A stretch of DNA of 64,000 nucleotides from Arcicella sp034931005 (lineage in GTDB: Bacteria > Bacteroidota > Bacteroidia > Cytophagales > Spirosomataceae), in NCBI RefSeq assembly GCF_034931005.1, contig NZ_JAYGIN010000024.1:56384-120383 (forward strand). The letters are read 5' to 3'. Below, piece after piece: positions 9,470-19,060 of this stretch; positions within the stretch are counted from its first letter, which is position 1, and every line of letters starts with the position of its first letter. The position numbers and the translations under genes were made by a program. The notes under the pieces are model-generated. The model had not been told where the DNA came from. It worked only from the letters and a program-made list of their open reading frames with translations, and did not search any database.

Positions 9470-10342
9470 ATGACTAAGATTTATCGTGAAATAACCCCAT
9501 TAACTTCCAATGATTGCTTTATGGTATTTGCAAGAACCAAAAGTAAATTCGATTTTCCCCTCCATTTTCATGAAGAATTCGAACTTAATTTTATAGAAAA
9601 TGCTAAAGGTGCAAAACGTATTGTTGGCGACAATATAGAAATAATTGATGATGCAGAATTAGTTTTGGTTGGTTCAAACACTCCTCATGGATGGTTTACA
9701 AATGAGTGTAAGAGTCAAAATATTCATGAAATTACTATACAGTTTCATAGAGATTTGTTCGATAAAAAATTCTTAAATAGGAATCAGATGAGTTTCATCC
9801 GAACGATGTTTGAACGTTCAACAAGAGGGATTTTGTTTTCTTCAGAAACTATCAAATTAATCAGACCTCGATTAATAGATATCGCTCAAACAAATGGTTT
9901 TTGTTCGATTATGGAGTTAATGTCAATCCTTCATGACTTATCAGTATCTCGAAATATGAGAACGCTCGCAACATTATCATTTGCTAATGAAAATGCAACT
10001 TATGATAGTAGAAGAATCGAAAAAGCATTTGAATATATGAGGAATAATTACGAGAAGGAAATATCATTAGAAGATATAGCCAAAATTGTAAATATGACGG
10101 TTGTAAGTTTCAGTAGATTTGTTAAAAAAAGGACAGGGAAGACATTTATTGATAGCTTAAATGATATTCGTTTGGGTCATGCCTCTCGATTGCTTATAGA
10201 CACACGTTTGTCAATAGCTGAAGTTTCTTATAAGTGTGGGTATAATAACTTATCCTATTTTAATCGAATCTTTAAGAAAAAACATAATAGTACCCCAAAA
10301 GAATTTAGAGAAAATTACTCTGGAACACGAACTTTTATTTAA
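9470..10342 (+). CDS. AraC-family regulator with cupin sensor domain
   Basis: A 290-residue regulator. The N-terminal cupin region (DFPLHFHEEFELNFIENAKG) is typical of sugar-binding AraC_binding domains. Two helix-turn-helix motifs lie in the last ~100 residues (ISLEDIAKIVNMTVVSFSRF and ISIAEVSYKCGYNNLSYFNRIF-type). It sits alone between terminators inside the mannan locus, so it probably senses a mannan-derived sugar and controls the neighbouring hydrolases. The AT-rich upstream gap has repeated TTGTA/TACAA words that might be operator material, but no clear site is assigned. Confidence 0.85.
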   Translation: MTKIYREITPLTSNDCFMVFARTKSKFDFPLHFHEEFELNFIENAKGAKRIVGDNIEIIDDAELVLVGSNTPHGWFTNECKSQNIHEITIQFHRDLFDKKFLNRNQMSFIRTMFERSTRGILFSSETIKLIRPRLIDIAQTNGFCSIMELMSILHDLSVSRNMRTLATLSFANENATYDSRRIEKAFEYMRNNYEKEISLEDIAKIVNMTVVSFSRFVKKRTGKTFIDSLNDIRLGHASRLLIDTRLSIAEVSYKCGYNNLSYFNRIFKKKHNSTPKEFRENYSGTRTFI

Positions 10343-10379
10343 AAAAAAACTGAGTAAGACTTTGTCCTACTCAGTTTTT
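10343..10379. terminator. Bidirectional terminator after the AraC gene
   Basis: Stem AAACTGAGTA against TACTCAGTTT with an A-run before and a T-run after, starting at the AraC stop codon. The A-run on the left means it could also stop transcripts from the right. Confidence 0.85.
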
Positions 10380-10385
10380 ACGGAA

Positions 10386-11315
10386 GAAGCTGTTTAAACT
10401 TTCTTTTTTTTATTGATTTTACGTAAGAAAATGACTGAGAATGCCATAAAATGAAGGGACATCCAATTTCTGACTGAGAATTCAAACCTCACAAGCAATG
10501 CTTTAAAACCATCAATCCAAGCATTTGCGTGTTCAATTACGGTTCTGTCTTCGTATAATAATTCATCGAAAATTGCTGTCCCAATTGGGGCTAATTCAGC
10601 TTCTTTATTTCCTGAATTACGAGAATTGGATTTAACATTTGGAATAATATTTTCTTTTTCACAAGCCTCTCGGAACAAAGCTGAATCAAATCCTGGGTCT
10701 GCGTTTAAAAATAATCCATCTAAGTTAATGCCAGCCTCTTTTAGCATGGTACAAATTTCGTCAAAGAGAAATTGTATTTCAAATAAGTCATGATGTTGCC
10801 CTTCTTGTGGGGTGGACATTGCCAACATAACCCCTTGATTGTCAGACATAAATAAGGAATTGGTTGTTTTGCAAGCCTTACGACCTTGATAACCCACTGC
10901 ATCCCCACCATTTTTACATGGAGTATGGCTACCATCGAACTCAACACTTGATAAGTCTAAATATTTGCGATTTTCTTTTAAAATATTAATCCAAATTTTA
11001 GCCCAACAACCCGACTTTGCCCATTTATTGTAATGGTAAAATACAGTATTCCAACTCAAAATAGTACCACTGAAAAATTGCTTCGTTGGTAATTCTCGCC
11101 ATTGACAGCCTGTTTTTAAACGATATAAAATGGCTTCAATTATCTCATGAATTGATGCAGTAGGGTCAAATCCTCTACTGCCAACGGTTAAATGTGGGAT
11201 AATCCACGTATCAATTGTACTTTTACCGAGTATTCCCATTGCGTGATGTTTTATGATTTAGCACCACAAAATTCTCACTTATTTGGGAATACTTTTCAAA
11301 AGTTTAAACAGCTTC
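10386..11315 (-). mobile_element. IS5-family insertion sequence, complete
   Basis: A 930-bp element bounded by perfect 17-bp inverted repeats: GAAGCTGTTTAAACTTT at 10386-10402 and its complement at 11299-11315. GAA flanks both ends (10383-10385 and 11316-11318), a possible 3-bp target duplication. It encodes one transposase on the minus strand and inserted between the AraC terminator and the 3' end of the convergent glycosidase gene, without breaking either. Confidence 0.85.
10394..11239 (-). CDS. IS5-family DDE transposase
   Basis: A 281-residue transposase that fills the element. The N-terminal half (IIEAILYRLKTGCQWRELP) is the helix-turn-helix region found in IS5/IS427-type proteins. The catalytic DDE residues fit VEFDGSH, LNADPGFDS and a C-terminal Glu. 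The frame is intact, so the copy may be active. The ATG at 11239 gives MGILGKSTIDTW. The C-terminus is lysine-rich and reaches into the left terminal repeat. Confidence 0.85.
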   Translation of the reverse strand: MGILGKSTIDTWIIPHLTVGSRGFDPTASIHEIIEAILYRLKTGCQWRELPTKQFFSGTILSWNTVFYHYNKWAKSGCWAKIWINILKENRKYLDLSSVEFDGSHTPCKNGGDAVGYQGRKACKTTNSLFMSDNQGVMLAMSTPQEGQHHDLFEIQFLFDEICTMLKEAGINLDGLFLNADPGFDSALFREACEKENIIPNVKSNSRNSGNKEAELAPIGTAIFDELLYEDRTVIEHANAWIDGFKALLVRFEFSVRNWMSLHFMAFSVIFLRKINKKKKV

Positions 11316-11374
11316 GAAGTTATCGTATGGAGTTGTCTCATTTATTTAGGCTAAAACGAAACATATCACGATTG

Positions 11375-14086
11375 TTAATTTGATAAAATAATTTTCCTTG
11401 ACAAAATGCTATTTCCCACTTTTAAAGTAATTAGGTATAATCCCGCTCCGAGATTTTTATGTAATTCAATCCTCACTTCGTTGTGCTTTTTGGGTAAAAG
11501 AGAAAGTGTTTCGCCATGTACTACTTTCCCGAATAAATCTGAGATAACAATATCCGCTTTAGCATAATTTTCGGTAAAGTAATCAATTATTACTGTGCCT
11601 TTTGAAGGATTAGGATATACATTAAATTGAATATCTTGATGTTCTTCCGAATCTATTGCTAACGGTTTTTCTATAATTTCACCCATATATTCTAATTCAA
11701 CGACTATCCCTTTTGAAAAGGTAGGTAAATTTACCACTTGGCTTGAATTTTTTGCCAAAATATCTAAACTATCAAATTGTATTTTACCAGACAAAATATC
11801 TGTATAAATAATCTTATATTTTCCATCTTTCAAACCATAAAAAGTAGCCCCAACACCTGATAAATCATCACGTCCATTGCCATCATAAATAATAACGTAA
11901 GCTCGTTTTGAACTTTTAAATCCACGTGCTGATAGTGAAGAATAATTAGTAATATTTACATTAAAATTAGTTATTGAACCTTCTTTAACGAAGTCTTTGT
12001 CTTTCAAAAAAACAGCTGCACTTTTAAATAAATTAGCCCATTCTGGTTTTGTATAATTATCCCAAAGCCACATTAAATGTGGTACTTGATTCATAATTCC
12101 CGTCCAAATAGATATTCTTTGTGTTTCAAAAGGAACATCTGCCGTGTTGATATCAAGTCCGTATTCTCCATTGATAATTGCCGTTCTTGATAGTTTTTGT
12201 TTAAAATCTTCATCCTTAGTATTTTGAGCATCCAATAATTTAGTATCGTACAAATGGTATTGAACTACATCCAACCCTTCCAATTTATCCATTTCTAACA
12301 GTTGTTTGTCTTCGGCACTGGTTGTGATTATATGTTTAAATGGGTCGATTGATTTGATGTATTTTCCCATCTCATTATGCCATGATAAAATACCTTCTTT
12401 CCAAGCGGCTGATTGATTGGGGTGTATCCCCGTAAATTGTACTTCATTAAATAACTCCCAAGCAAATAATTGAGAAGAATACCCCCAACGTGCAACGGTG
12501 TAACGCAGTAATTTTTTTACACTTTTTTTAGCTGTTTCATTGTAGAAAAACTCTTCAGCTTTGGTTAATGGCCCTCCTAATTTGGCATTATAAGGATTAT
12601 CATTCCAGTTAGAATTGACGTTTTCAGAAAACATTCCATGCTGAAAAAGAACCAATTGAAGGTATATGTTTTTACTTTCAGACAATGAGAACAAAGAATC
12701 AGAAATTGCAGCAGCTTCTTGACTATAAACCCCGATACCTTTGTTGTAACCATCATTTTTCCACTCTAATGCTTGACGGTTGAAAGGTACTTGCCAAAAC
12801 CTTACTAAATTAGCTTCTGCATTAGCTAAATTATTGATGATAGTAGAATAATTTTGAATAGAATTCCAACCCACATTTATTCCTAAGGGATAGTAAGGTT
12901 GTCCTGAGGTATGGCGATAATATTGATAATTGTCTGGATCTAATTTGATAATCCCCTTTTTTATATCTTGTTGAATATCAATGGTGTATTCCTGAGAAGT
13001 GACAGTTCCGTTTTTGTCAGTAAGTTTAAAGTTAAATGTATGAATTCCTGCTTTTGGAGAAGAAAAGCGTAGCATCCAATATTGATTAGTAGTATCTGTT
13101 CGCCAAGTATTTTGACTAAAAAAACCTTTCACAAAATAAAAACATGGAACTGTTATTTTTTGTTGGTCTGGTAATGTAACGATAGCATCAATCGAAATTT
13201 CTTCATTATCAAAAGCATTTTTATATTTATCTTTAACAACAAATCCAAATTCTACTTTTTGATTTACTTTGGGAACGGCACTTAACAAAAAAGGTTGGCT
13301 GATTTTATCATTTTTGGGCAAAACAAAAATTAAAATTTCCTTTCTACTGACTTTTTTATCATTGTCTGTTAGTGTAAGGGTGGTTTTAAAATTACCACTT
13401 TGAGTAAAAACTTTGGTCACTTTTTTTCCTGACAAAGTCGTTCCATCACCGAAACTCCATACATAATCAGTGATAATTCCATCATAATCTACTGATTTTG
13501 AGGCGTCAAAATCTACACTTTCGCCAACATTAATGATTGATTTTGAAACTGACAGTAAAGGCACGGCTTCTCCTCCGAGTGAATTGGAGTTACTTAATTT
13601 TAAATCATCAAGATACACCAGTGCCTCTGCTTCGTTGTCAACACTAACTGCAATTTCTAATCGAGTAAAGTCTTTATTTTTGATTGTTGATAAGTCAACT
13701 TTACATTCAACCCATTTATTAGCATCTGGCTTGAAATTGTATTCGGGTGCCCATTGTTCAAATGGAACAATGTTTCCATCCCAAAATTTTGCAAATACTC
13801 TTCCAATAGTGGTAGAATAAATTTTGAAGGTAAGTAAATCGTTTTGTCCAATATTACGTTTATTATCAAACTCAAAACTAATGTATTTCCAATTTCCCGT
13901 TTCCTTTTTATAAGATACTATTTTGGCACTTGGATTACCATTTTTAACAGGGTTATCAATAATTTTGGCTTCGGTTGCCACAATTTTTGGAGTTGTAATT
14001 GACGTTTCAAAATCGGCTAAAACTTGTGTTTTAGCCTGAAAATGAACGAATAGAATCAGAAAAGCGAGAAAATGAATAGATTTCAT
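11375..14086 (-). CDS. Secreted multidomain GH5-like glycosidase with PKD and T9SS domains
   Basis: About 903 residues. The ATG at 14086 gives signal peptide MKSIHFLAFLILFVHFQAKT; a TTG 18 bases upstream would only add MIFNII. Domains in order: a jelly-roll carbohydrate-binding-like module (about 20-160), a PKD domain (about 175-260, with DYVWSFGDGT), a DUF5060-like beta domain (about 265-375), a clan A (GH5-like) catalytic barrel (about 385-750) with likely acid/base Glu in AWELFNEVQ and nucleophile in INGEYGLD, and a T9SS sorting domain at the C-terminus (FNVYPNPSKG...). The location suggests an extracellular enzyme acting on mannan or a co-occurring hemicellulose. The exact substrate is unknown. 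Confidence 0.78.
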   Translation of the reverse strand: MKSIHFLAFLILFVHFQAKTQVLADFETSITTPKIVATEAKIIDNPVKNGNPSAKIVSYKKETGNWKYISFEFDNKRNIGQNDLLTFKIYSTTIGRVFAKFWDGNIVPFEQWAPEYNFKPDANKWVECKVDLSTIKNKDFTRLEIAVSVDNEAEALVYLDDLKLSNSNSLGGEAVPLLSVSKSIINVGESVDFDASKSVDYDGIITDYVWSFGDGTTLSGKKVTKVFTQSGNFKTTLTLTDNDKKVSRKEILIFVLPKNDKISQPFLLSAVPKVNQKVEFGFVVKDKYKNAFDNEEISIDAIVTLPDQQKITVPCFYFVKGFFSQNTWRTDTTNQYWMLRFSSPKAGIHTFNFKLTDKNGTVTSQEYTIDIQQDIKKGIIKLDPDNYQYYRHTSGQPYYPLGINVGWNSIQNYSTIINNLANAEANLVRFWQVPFNRQALEWKNDGYNKGIGVYSQEAAAISDSLFSLSESKNIYLQLVLFQHGMFSENVNSNWNDNPYNAKLGGPLTKAEEFFYNETAKKSVKKLLRYTVARWGYSSQLFAWELFNEVQFTGIHPNQSAAWKEGILSWHNEMGKYIKSIDPFKHIITTSAEDKQLLEMDKLEGLDVVQYHLYDTKLLDAQNTKDEDFKQKLSRTAIINGEYGLDINTADVPFETQRISIWTGIMNQVPHLMWLWDNYTKPEWANLFKSAAVFLKDKDFVKEGSITNFNVNITNYSSLSARGFKSSKRAYVIIYDGNGRDDLSGVGATFYGLKDGKYKIIYTDILSGKIQFDSLDILAKNSSQVVNLPTFSKGIVVELEYMGEIIEKPLAIDSEEHQDIQFNVYPNPSKGTVIIDYFTENYAKADIVISDLFGKVVHGETLSLLPKKHNEVRIELHKNLGAGLYLITLKVGNSILSRKIILSN

Positions 14087-14310
14087 AATGATGTTAAAAA
14101 TCAATTGTTTACAGATTTGTAAATTTTAAAGTTACAATCGAAACTATAAGATTAATGACACTATTAAATCATATTATTGTCTAAAAAAGACCATTTGCTA
14201 CATTTAATATATGAAGAGTAATAAAAAGACTTTTATTTATGTGAACCGCTATTGAAAATTATAACTCAAATTTTGGTAATTTATTCAAAAAATCAACTTG
14301 AACGCTTTAT

Positions 14311-14490
14311 TCAGTTAATAGCGTTTTACTTCAAAATCAGCAGTTTTACTTCGTCTTTAACCCTGAGTCTTCAAAATCTTTGACTCAACGTTCAGCGTAA
14401 TTAGTGGAAAATCTGTTCCAAATAATATTCTATTTTTCAGCATAGTATTGGCATATTGTACTAATTGATTTGGGAGATATGGGCGACTAC
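14311..14490 (-). pseudogene. Relic of an amidohydrolase-family gene
   Basis: The 450-base gap between the glycosidase and the CoA-transferase holds the decayed 3' end of an amidohydrolase (ACMSD-like TIM barrel). Read on the minus strand from 14482 it gives PYLPNQLVQYANT, then NRILFGTDFPLIT. In shifted frames it continues KDFEDSGLK, DEVKLLILK and NAIN. The GTD/SDxP motif is typical of this family's last metal-site strand. At least two frameshifts and stops are present. It was probably the last gene of the aromatic operon. The remainder of the gap up to 14086 looks like ordinary AT-rich promoter sequence. Confidence 0.6.
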
Positions 14491-14536
14491 AAACATTGAG
14501 CTACTTAAAATGCTTCGTCTTGCCCAGTCATCTATA

Positions 14537-15934
14537 TTAAAAATCAAAAGTTATATCTGGAGTGTGTTCATCTACTATTAACCGACCTAAGGTTACCTCT
14601 TTTATGTATTCAATTGACACGCCAGGTGCTTTTTCTAATAATTTAAAACCTCCTTCAGGAAGAACTTCTAAAACTGCCAGTTCGGTAACTATTTTTTTGA
14701 CACAATTAATACCAGTTAAAGGTAAAGTGCATTCTGGCAAAAGTTTCGATTTCCCATCTTTACTAAGATGTTGCATAGCGACAATGATATTTTTGGCTGA
14801 AGCTACCAAATCCATTGCACCACCCATACCCTTTACCATTTTATAGGGTATTTTCCAATTGGCAATATCTCCACTCTCAGAAACTTCCATCGCTCCCAAA
14901 ATAGTTAAATCTATGTGCTCTCCTCTAATCATATTAAAACTTTCGGCAGAATTAAAAAGAGAAGCCCCTTTTTGTAAAGTGATTGTTTGTTTGCCAGCAT
15001 TGATAAAATCTGCATCAATTTCACTTTCATTTGGAAAAGGGCCAATACCGAGTAAACCATTTTCAGATTGTAAAACAACATTAATTTGGGGAGATAAGTA
15101 ATTGGCAACTAATGTTGGAATGCCAATTCCTAAATTTACATAATACCCATCTTTTATCTCTTTGGCAATTCTTTGTGCTATTTGTTTTTTACTGATACCA
15201 AGAGTTTGTAGCTTTTCTAAATTTTGTTCATTCCTATTTTGTTCAGTAACCATCCTTTGTTCAATTTTTTTTGTGTATTGACTTCCTTTGAATATTCTTT
15301 GAACGTATATACCAGGAAGTTGTACTTCGTTAGGATTGAGTGTTCCAACCTCAACTAATTCTTCTACCTCTGCGATTGTTATTTTACCCGCAGTAGCCAT
15401 CAAAGGGTTAAAATTCTGAGCTGTCCCTCTAAAAATTAGGTTTCCTGCCGTATCTCCTTTCCAGGCTTTTATAATAGCAAAATCTGCTTTTAACCATGAT
15501 TCCATCAAGTATTTTTTTCCTTCAAACTCTTGTAGTTGTTTACCATTTTCAATTTCGGTACCTACGCCAGCTGGGGTAAAAAAAGCAGGAATTCCCGCCC
15601 CTCCAGCTCTGATTCTTTCGGCGAGAGTTCCTTGTGGAATTAGCTCAACTTCCAATACTCCCGAAAGTAACTGTCGCTCAAATTCTTGATTTTCGCCAAC
15701 ATAAGAAGAAATCATTTTTTTTATCTGCTTATTTTTCAACATTAGCCCAAGCCCAAAATTATCCGTACCTGCGTTATTTGAAATACAAGTAAGATTTTTT
15801 ACTTTTTTGGCAATTAATTCAGTGATTGAGTTCTCTGGAATCCCACAAAGCCCAAAACCTCCAAACATTATAACAACTCCATCAGTAACATCTTGAAGTG
15901 CTTTCTGTACATTTTCAACAACCTTATTCATCAT
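14537..15934 (-). CDS. Fused 3-oxoacid CoA-transferase (subunits A+B)
   Basis: A 465-residue fusion of the two CoA-transferase subunits that are often separate genes. The A part (about 1-225) has GFGLCGIPENSI and NNAGTDNFGLG. The B part (about 240-465) has VNLGIGIPTLVANYL and the active-site Glu in LQSENGLLGIGP. The enzyme moves CoA from succinyl-CoA (or acetyl-CoA) to a 3-oxoacid such as acetoacetate or 3-oxoadipate, a late step of aromatic or ketoacid breakdown. It is the next gene after the SDR, 15 bases away, in a minus-strand operon. Two adjacent ATGs exist; either could be the start. Confidence 0.85.
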   Translation of the reverse strand: MMNKVVENVQKALQDVTDGVVIMFGGFGLCGIPENSITELIAKKVKNLTCISNNAGTDNFGLGLMLKNKQIKKMISSYVGENQEFERQLLSGVLEVELIPQGTLAERIRAGGAGIPAFFTPAGVGTEIENGKQLQEFEGKKYLMESWLKADFAIIKAWKGDTAGNLIFRGTAQNFNPLMATAGKITIAEVEELVEVGTLNPNEVQLPGIYVQRIFKGSQYTKKIEQRMVTEQNRNEQNLEKLQTLGISKKQIAQRIAKEIKDGYYVNLGIGIPTLVANYLSPQINVVLQSENGLLGIGPFPNESEIDADFINAGKQTITLQKGASLFNSAESFNMIRGEHIDLTILGAMEVSESGDIANWKIPYKMVKGMGGAMDLVASAKNIIVAMQHLSKDGKSKLLPECTLPLTGINCVKKIVTELAVLEVLPEGGFKLLEKAPGVSIEYIKEVTLGRLIVDEHTPDITFDF

Positions 15935-15949
15935 AATTTTAGTTAAATA

Positions 15950-16708
15950 TTACTTTAAATTCATTCTGATAGCACCATCCAAACGAATGGTTTCTCCGTT
16001 AAGCATCTGATTTTCAAAAATATGCTTTACCAATAAACCAAATTCACTTGGCTGTCCAAATCTGGAAGGAAAGGGAACTTGCAAACTGAGTGAGTCTTGA
16101 ATTTCTTGCGATAAGGATGCCAATAAAGGCGTTTTGAAAATTCCTGGAGCAATTGTCATTACCCGAATTCCAAATCTTGCTAACTCTCTGGCAATTGGTA
16201 GAGTCATTGCAACAATACCTCCTTTTGAAGCCGAATACGCCGCTTGCCCAATTTGTCCATCAAAAGCCGCAATAGATGCTGTATTGATAATTATGCCTCT
16301 TTCGCCATCTTTATTTGGTTGGTTATTTTGCATTATATTCGCTGCCAAACGAATGACATTGAAAGTTCCAATAAGGTTAATTTCGATAATTTTAGAAAAA
16401 AAATTCAAAGAGTGTGGAATACTCTTTCCAATAACTCTTTGAGCGGGACCAATACCTGCACAATTACACACTCCTTGTAAGCCACCAAAGGTATTTATGG
16501 CTAAATCAATTGCATTTTGAACTTGCATTTCATTACTTACATCGGTTTTTACAAAAAGCACTTTATCACTTTCGATACTTTTACCAGTTTCTTCATTGAT
16601 GTCTAAAATGACAACATTACCGCCATTCTCGACAATCATTTGAGCGGAAGCAAGCCCTAATCCTGATGCTCCTCCTGCTACTAAAAATGTATTGTTTTTA
16701 ATTTCCAT
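15950..16708 (-). CDS. SDR-family 3-hydroxyacyl-CoA dehydrogenase
   Basis: A 252-residue short-chain dehydrogenase/reductase. The NAD site is AGGASGLGLASA, the active site is the Ser of NTASIAAFDG with YSASKGG. The overall pattern, including VDINEETG-like LDINEETG, matches HSD17B10-type 3-hydroxyacyl-CoA dehydrogenases. In this operon it would oxidise the hydroxyacyl-CoA formed by an enoyl-CoA hydratase. That hydratase is now a pseudogene directly upstream, so the present role of this enzyme is open. Confidence 0.82.
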   Translation of the reverse strand: MEIKNNTFLVAGGASGLGLASAQMIVENGGNVVILDINEETGKSIESDKVLFVKTDVSNEMQVQNAIDLAINTFGGLQGVCNCAGIGPAQRVIGKSIPHSLNFFSKIIEINLIGTFNVIRLAANIMQNNQPNKDGERGIIINTASIAAFDGQIGQAAYSASKGGIVAMTLPIARELARFGIRVMTIAPGIFKTPLLASLSQEIQDSLSLQVPFPSRFGQPSEFGLLVKHIFENQMLNGETIRLDGAIRMNLK

Positions 16709-16714
16709 GATAGT

Positions 16715-17177
16715 TTATTTTGGGTATAAAAATTCTACTAAATCTGGGCGGTGTTTCAAAATTGTCCTTTGGTTTAGTAAACCCTTATCCGTGATTTCAC
16801 CTAAATCAATTGAAAGTGGTTCTTTGGCTATTACATATTTTACCACTTCATTGAAGCTCCCTGTGGCTTCCTGATGAATTTTTGTATAACATTATTCCCT
16901 CTCTCTGTCCTTATTCTGGAGTGTGTTAGACCTTCAACAATGTCTCTTTCTCTTAATTCTGAGAGGTCAAGTCCTGCACTAAAATACTTTCCTTCTCCAT
17001 GAATAATGACACATTTAACTTCATCAGGATAGATATTTGATTTTTTTCAATACCTAAAATGAGCTCATCATTGACTGCATTACGTTTTTCAGGACGATTA
17101 ATCAATACCAAAAGTAGATTATCTTTTAGCTCTACATTTAGATTTTTATTGGAAAGATTTATATTTTTTGATTTCAT
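16715..17177 (-). pseudogene. Fused remnant of enoyl-CoA hydratase and feruloyl-CoA-synthase-like ligase
   Basis: From ATG 17177 the frame reads as a crotonase N-terminus (LLLVLINRPEKRNAVNDELI). After a frameshift near 17040 the match continues YPDEVKCVIIHGEGKYFSAG and LDLSELRERD, the oxyanion-hole region. At about 16870 this breaks off. The remaining codons to the stop at 16715 read as the extreme C-terminus of an acyl-CoA ligase (EPLSIDLGEITDKGLLNQRT, then HRPDLVEFLYPK), a tail typical of feruloyl-CoA synthases. A deletion therefore seems to have removed most of both genes and joined the ends. No functional product is expected. Confidence 0.68.
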
Positions 17178-17203
17178 TTCAAATCAAAAAATATCTATTG
17201 TAG

Positions 17204-17956
17204 TTATTGAAGTAATGCGACAGCACGAGTCCAACCTGCACTGGCTTTTTCAATTTTCACAGGAAAACAGGCTACTTTGAATCCTTTTGATGGTAGTAAA
17301 TCTAAATTGGCTAATTTTTCTATTTGGCAATATTCTTTCTCACGTCCAACCAAATGAGCCGCAAATAAAACACCATTCCGTGGGTTTTTATTGAATTCTT
17401 GAGCTTGAAAACGAAGAGGAATATCCCAACCCCATGTATCAATTCCCATCACTTTTATGCCTTGGTCAATAAGCCAGTGAGTAGCCTCTGCCGACATTCC
17501 TGCCCCTGTTTTGGCATAATCGTCTTCGTGTTTTTTTTTGTCGTGGTTCGTGCGAATTAAAACAATGTCAAACGGTTTTAGCTGATAGTTTATATTTTGT
17601 AAAGCCTCTTTTATTTCATTCGTTGTAATCGCATAACCATCAGACTTATCTAAAAAACTTAATACCACGCCATCCGAAAAAAACCACTCTAAAGGTAATT
17701 CATCTATGGTTTTGGAGGGTTTTCCATTACACGTTGGCCAATAGTGCCAAGGGGCATCAATGTGAGTTCCTGCATGAGTGGTTAAACTCAAATGTTCGCC
17801 TGCTAAAGCTTTTCCTTCTTCAAAATCAGTAGGTTTTACGCCTGCTATTTTTGCCATCATATCAACAGATTCTTCGTGGTTTTCGTAACGGATTGAAAAT
17901 GGCAATGGGTCTTTAATATTGCTTCCTATTGAGACAGAAAGGTCTATGATTTTCAT
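17204..17956 (-). CDS. Cyclase-family (kynurenine formamidase-like) hydrolase
   Basis: A 250-residue member of the cyclase family PF04199. The metal-binding signature HAGTHIDAPWHYWP is complete. These enzymes hydrolyse amide or similar bonds with a divalent metal; substrates range from N-formylkynurenine to isatin and lactones. The gene lies 24 bases downstream of the fumarylacetoacetase-family gene in the same operon, so it probably acts on a ring-cleavage or CoA-linked intermediate. The frame is intact, unlike its downstream neighbour. Confidence 0.82.
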   Translation of the reverse strand: MKIIDLSVSIGSNIKDPLPFSIRYENHEESVDMMAKIAGVKPTDFEEGKALAGEHLSLTTHAGTHIDAPWHYWPTCNGKPSKTIDELPLEWFFSDGVVLSFLDKSDGYAITTNEIKEALQNINYQLKPFDIVLIRTNHDKKKHEDDYAKTGAGMSAEATHWLIDQGIKVMGIDTWGWDIPLRFQAQEFNKNPRNGVLFAAHLVGREKEYCQIEKLANLDLLPSKGFKVACFPVKIEKASAGWTRAVALLQ

Positions 17957-17980
17957 AATATTCTTAATGTAAAATGATTT

Positions 17981-18883
17981 CTATACAATTTTGTTTTGTA
18001 ATGTGCCTAATCCTTCGATGATTAATAAAACTTCATCCTCAGGTTCAAGCCAAGTATGTATAGTTGCCCCCGACTCCATTAAACATCCCCAACCAACTGT
18101 TCCTGAACCAATTACATCTCCAGCGAAAAGCATTGTGTCTTCAGACGCTCTTTCTATCATTTGCCCAAAGGTGAAATGTATATCTTTAAAATTACCATCG
18201 GATACTAATTTTCCATTGATATATGCTTTCATTGGCATATCAAATCGGTTGTTGGCGATTCTGAATGGCTCTAATTCGTCCTTCGTAACAATATATTTTC
18301 CAAGTGAAGTTGCAAAATCCTTACCCTTCGCAGGGCCTAACATACATTTCATTTCTTGAGCTTGAATATCTCTGGCTGTCCAATCGTTCAAAATAGAGTA
18401 TCCAGCAATATATTCTTCTGCTTCCTCTGCTTTGATGTTCATCCCATTTTTACTAATTATACAAGCTATTTCAAGTTCAAAATCTAATTTTTGACACTTT
18501 GAAGGGCGTTTGATATTTTCTTTGTCTCCTTTAAATGACGAATGATTTGAAAAATAGAAGATTGGCATTTCATACCACACATCGGGTACAGGGTCACCAA
18601 AACGTGCGGTAGCATTTTTTAAATGTGTTTCGAAAGCAATAAAATCTCTAAAACTATTTGGATTAGGAATTGGAGCAATTAGTTGAACTTTATCAAGAGG
18701 GTAATGTGCATCTTGATTCACTGAATTCTTTATTATTTCAATATTAACTTCATAATCCTGTAAAAAAGATAGCATATCAATGGGCAGTTGAGCATGAGCC
18801 AAAGACATATCTACAACGCCGTCTTCTTGTAACCAACCTGCTCTTTGCAACCCCGATGGATTTATAAATGAGATAAATTTCAT
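17981..18883 (-). CDS. Fumarylacetoacetate hydrolase family protein
   Basis: A 300-residue FAH-family enzyme. Metal-site features are the DFELEIACIISKNG strand and the NDWTARDIQAQEM motif, with VIGSGTVGWGCL near the C-terminus. The family includes C-C bond hydrolases and hydratases or decarboxylases of ring-cleavage products. It is the first gene of the degradative operon after the TonB receptor, and its intact reading frame contrasts with the broken genes further down. The exact reaction is not predictable from sequence alone. Confidence 0.83.
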   Translation of the reverse strand: MKFISFINPSGLQRAGWLQEDGVVDMSLAHAQLPIDMLSFLQDYEVNIEIIKNSVNQDAHYPLDKVQLIAPIPNPNSFRDFIAFETHLKNATARFGDPVPDVWYEMPIFYFSNHSSFKGDKENIKRPSKCQKLDFELEIACIISKNGMNIKAEEAEEYIAGYSILNDWTARDIQAQEMKCMLGPAKGKDFATSLGKYIVTKDELEPFRIANNRFDMPMKAYINGKLVSDGNFKDIHFTFGQMIERASEDTMLFAGDVIGSGTVGWGCLMESGATIHTWLEPEDEVLLIIEGLGTLQNKIV

Positions 18884-19060
18884 AAATGAAGAATTTTAAT
18901 AGTTTAAAATTTATATGTATGTTGATTTCACTTTCTCTCAGTATAAATTTTAGAGAAGGTGAATAATAATAATAAAATACCATTGTTTTTCTAACGCTAC
19001 CTAAAGACGGTTGTTGGGTAAAAACAAAAAAGATGTTAATTTATTTTAATGAAATAACTT

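Noticed and set aside
13533..13820. Plus-strand 95-aa ORF
   Set aside because: It is antisense to the carbohydrate-binding region of the large glycosidase and shows no domain of its own.
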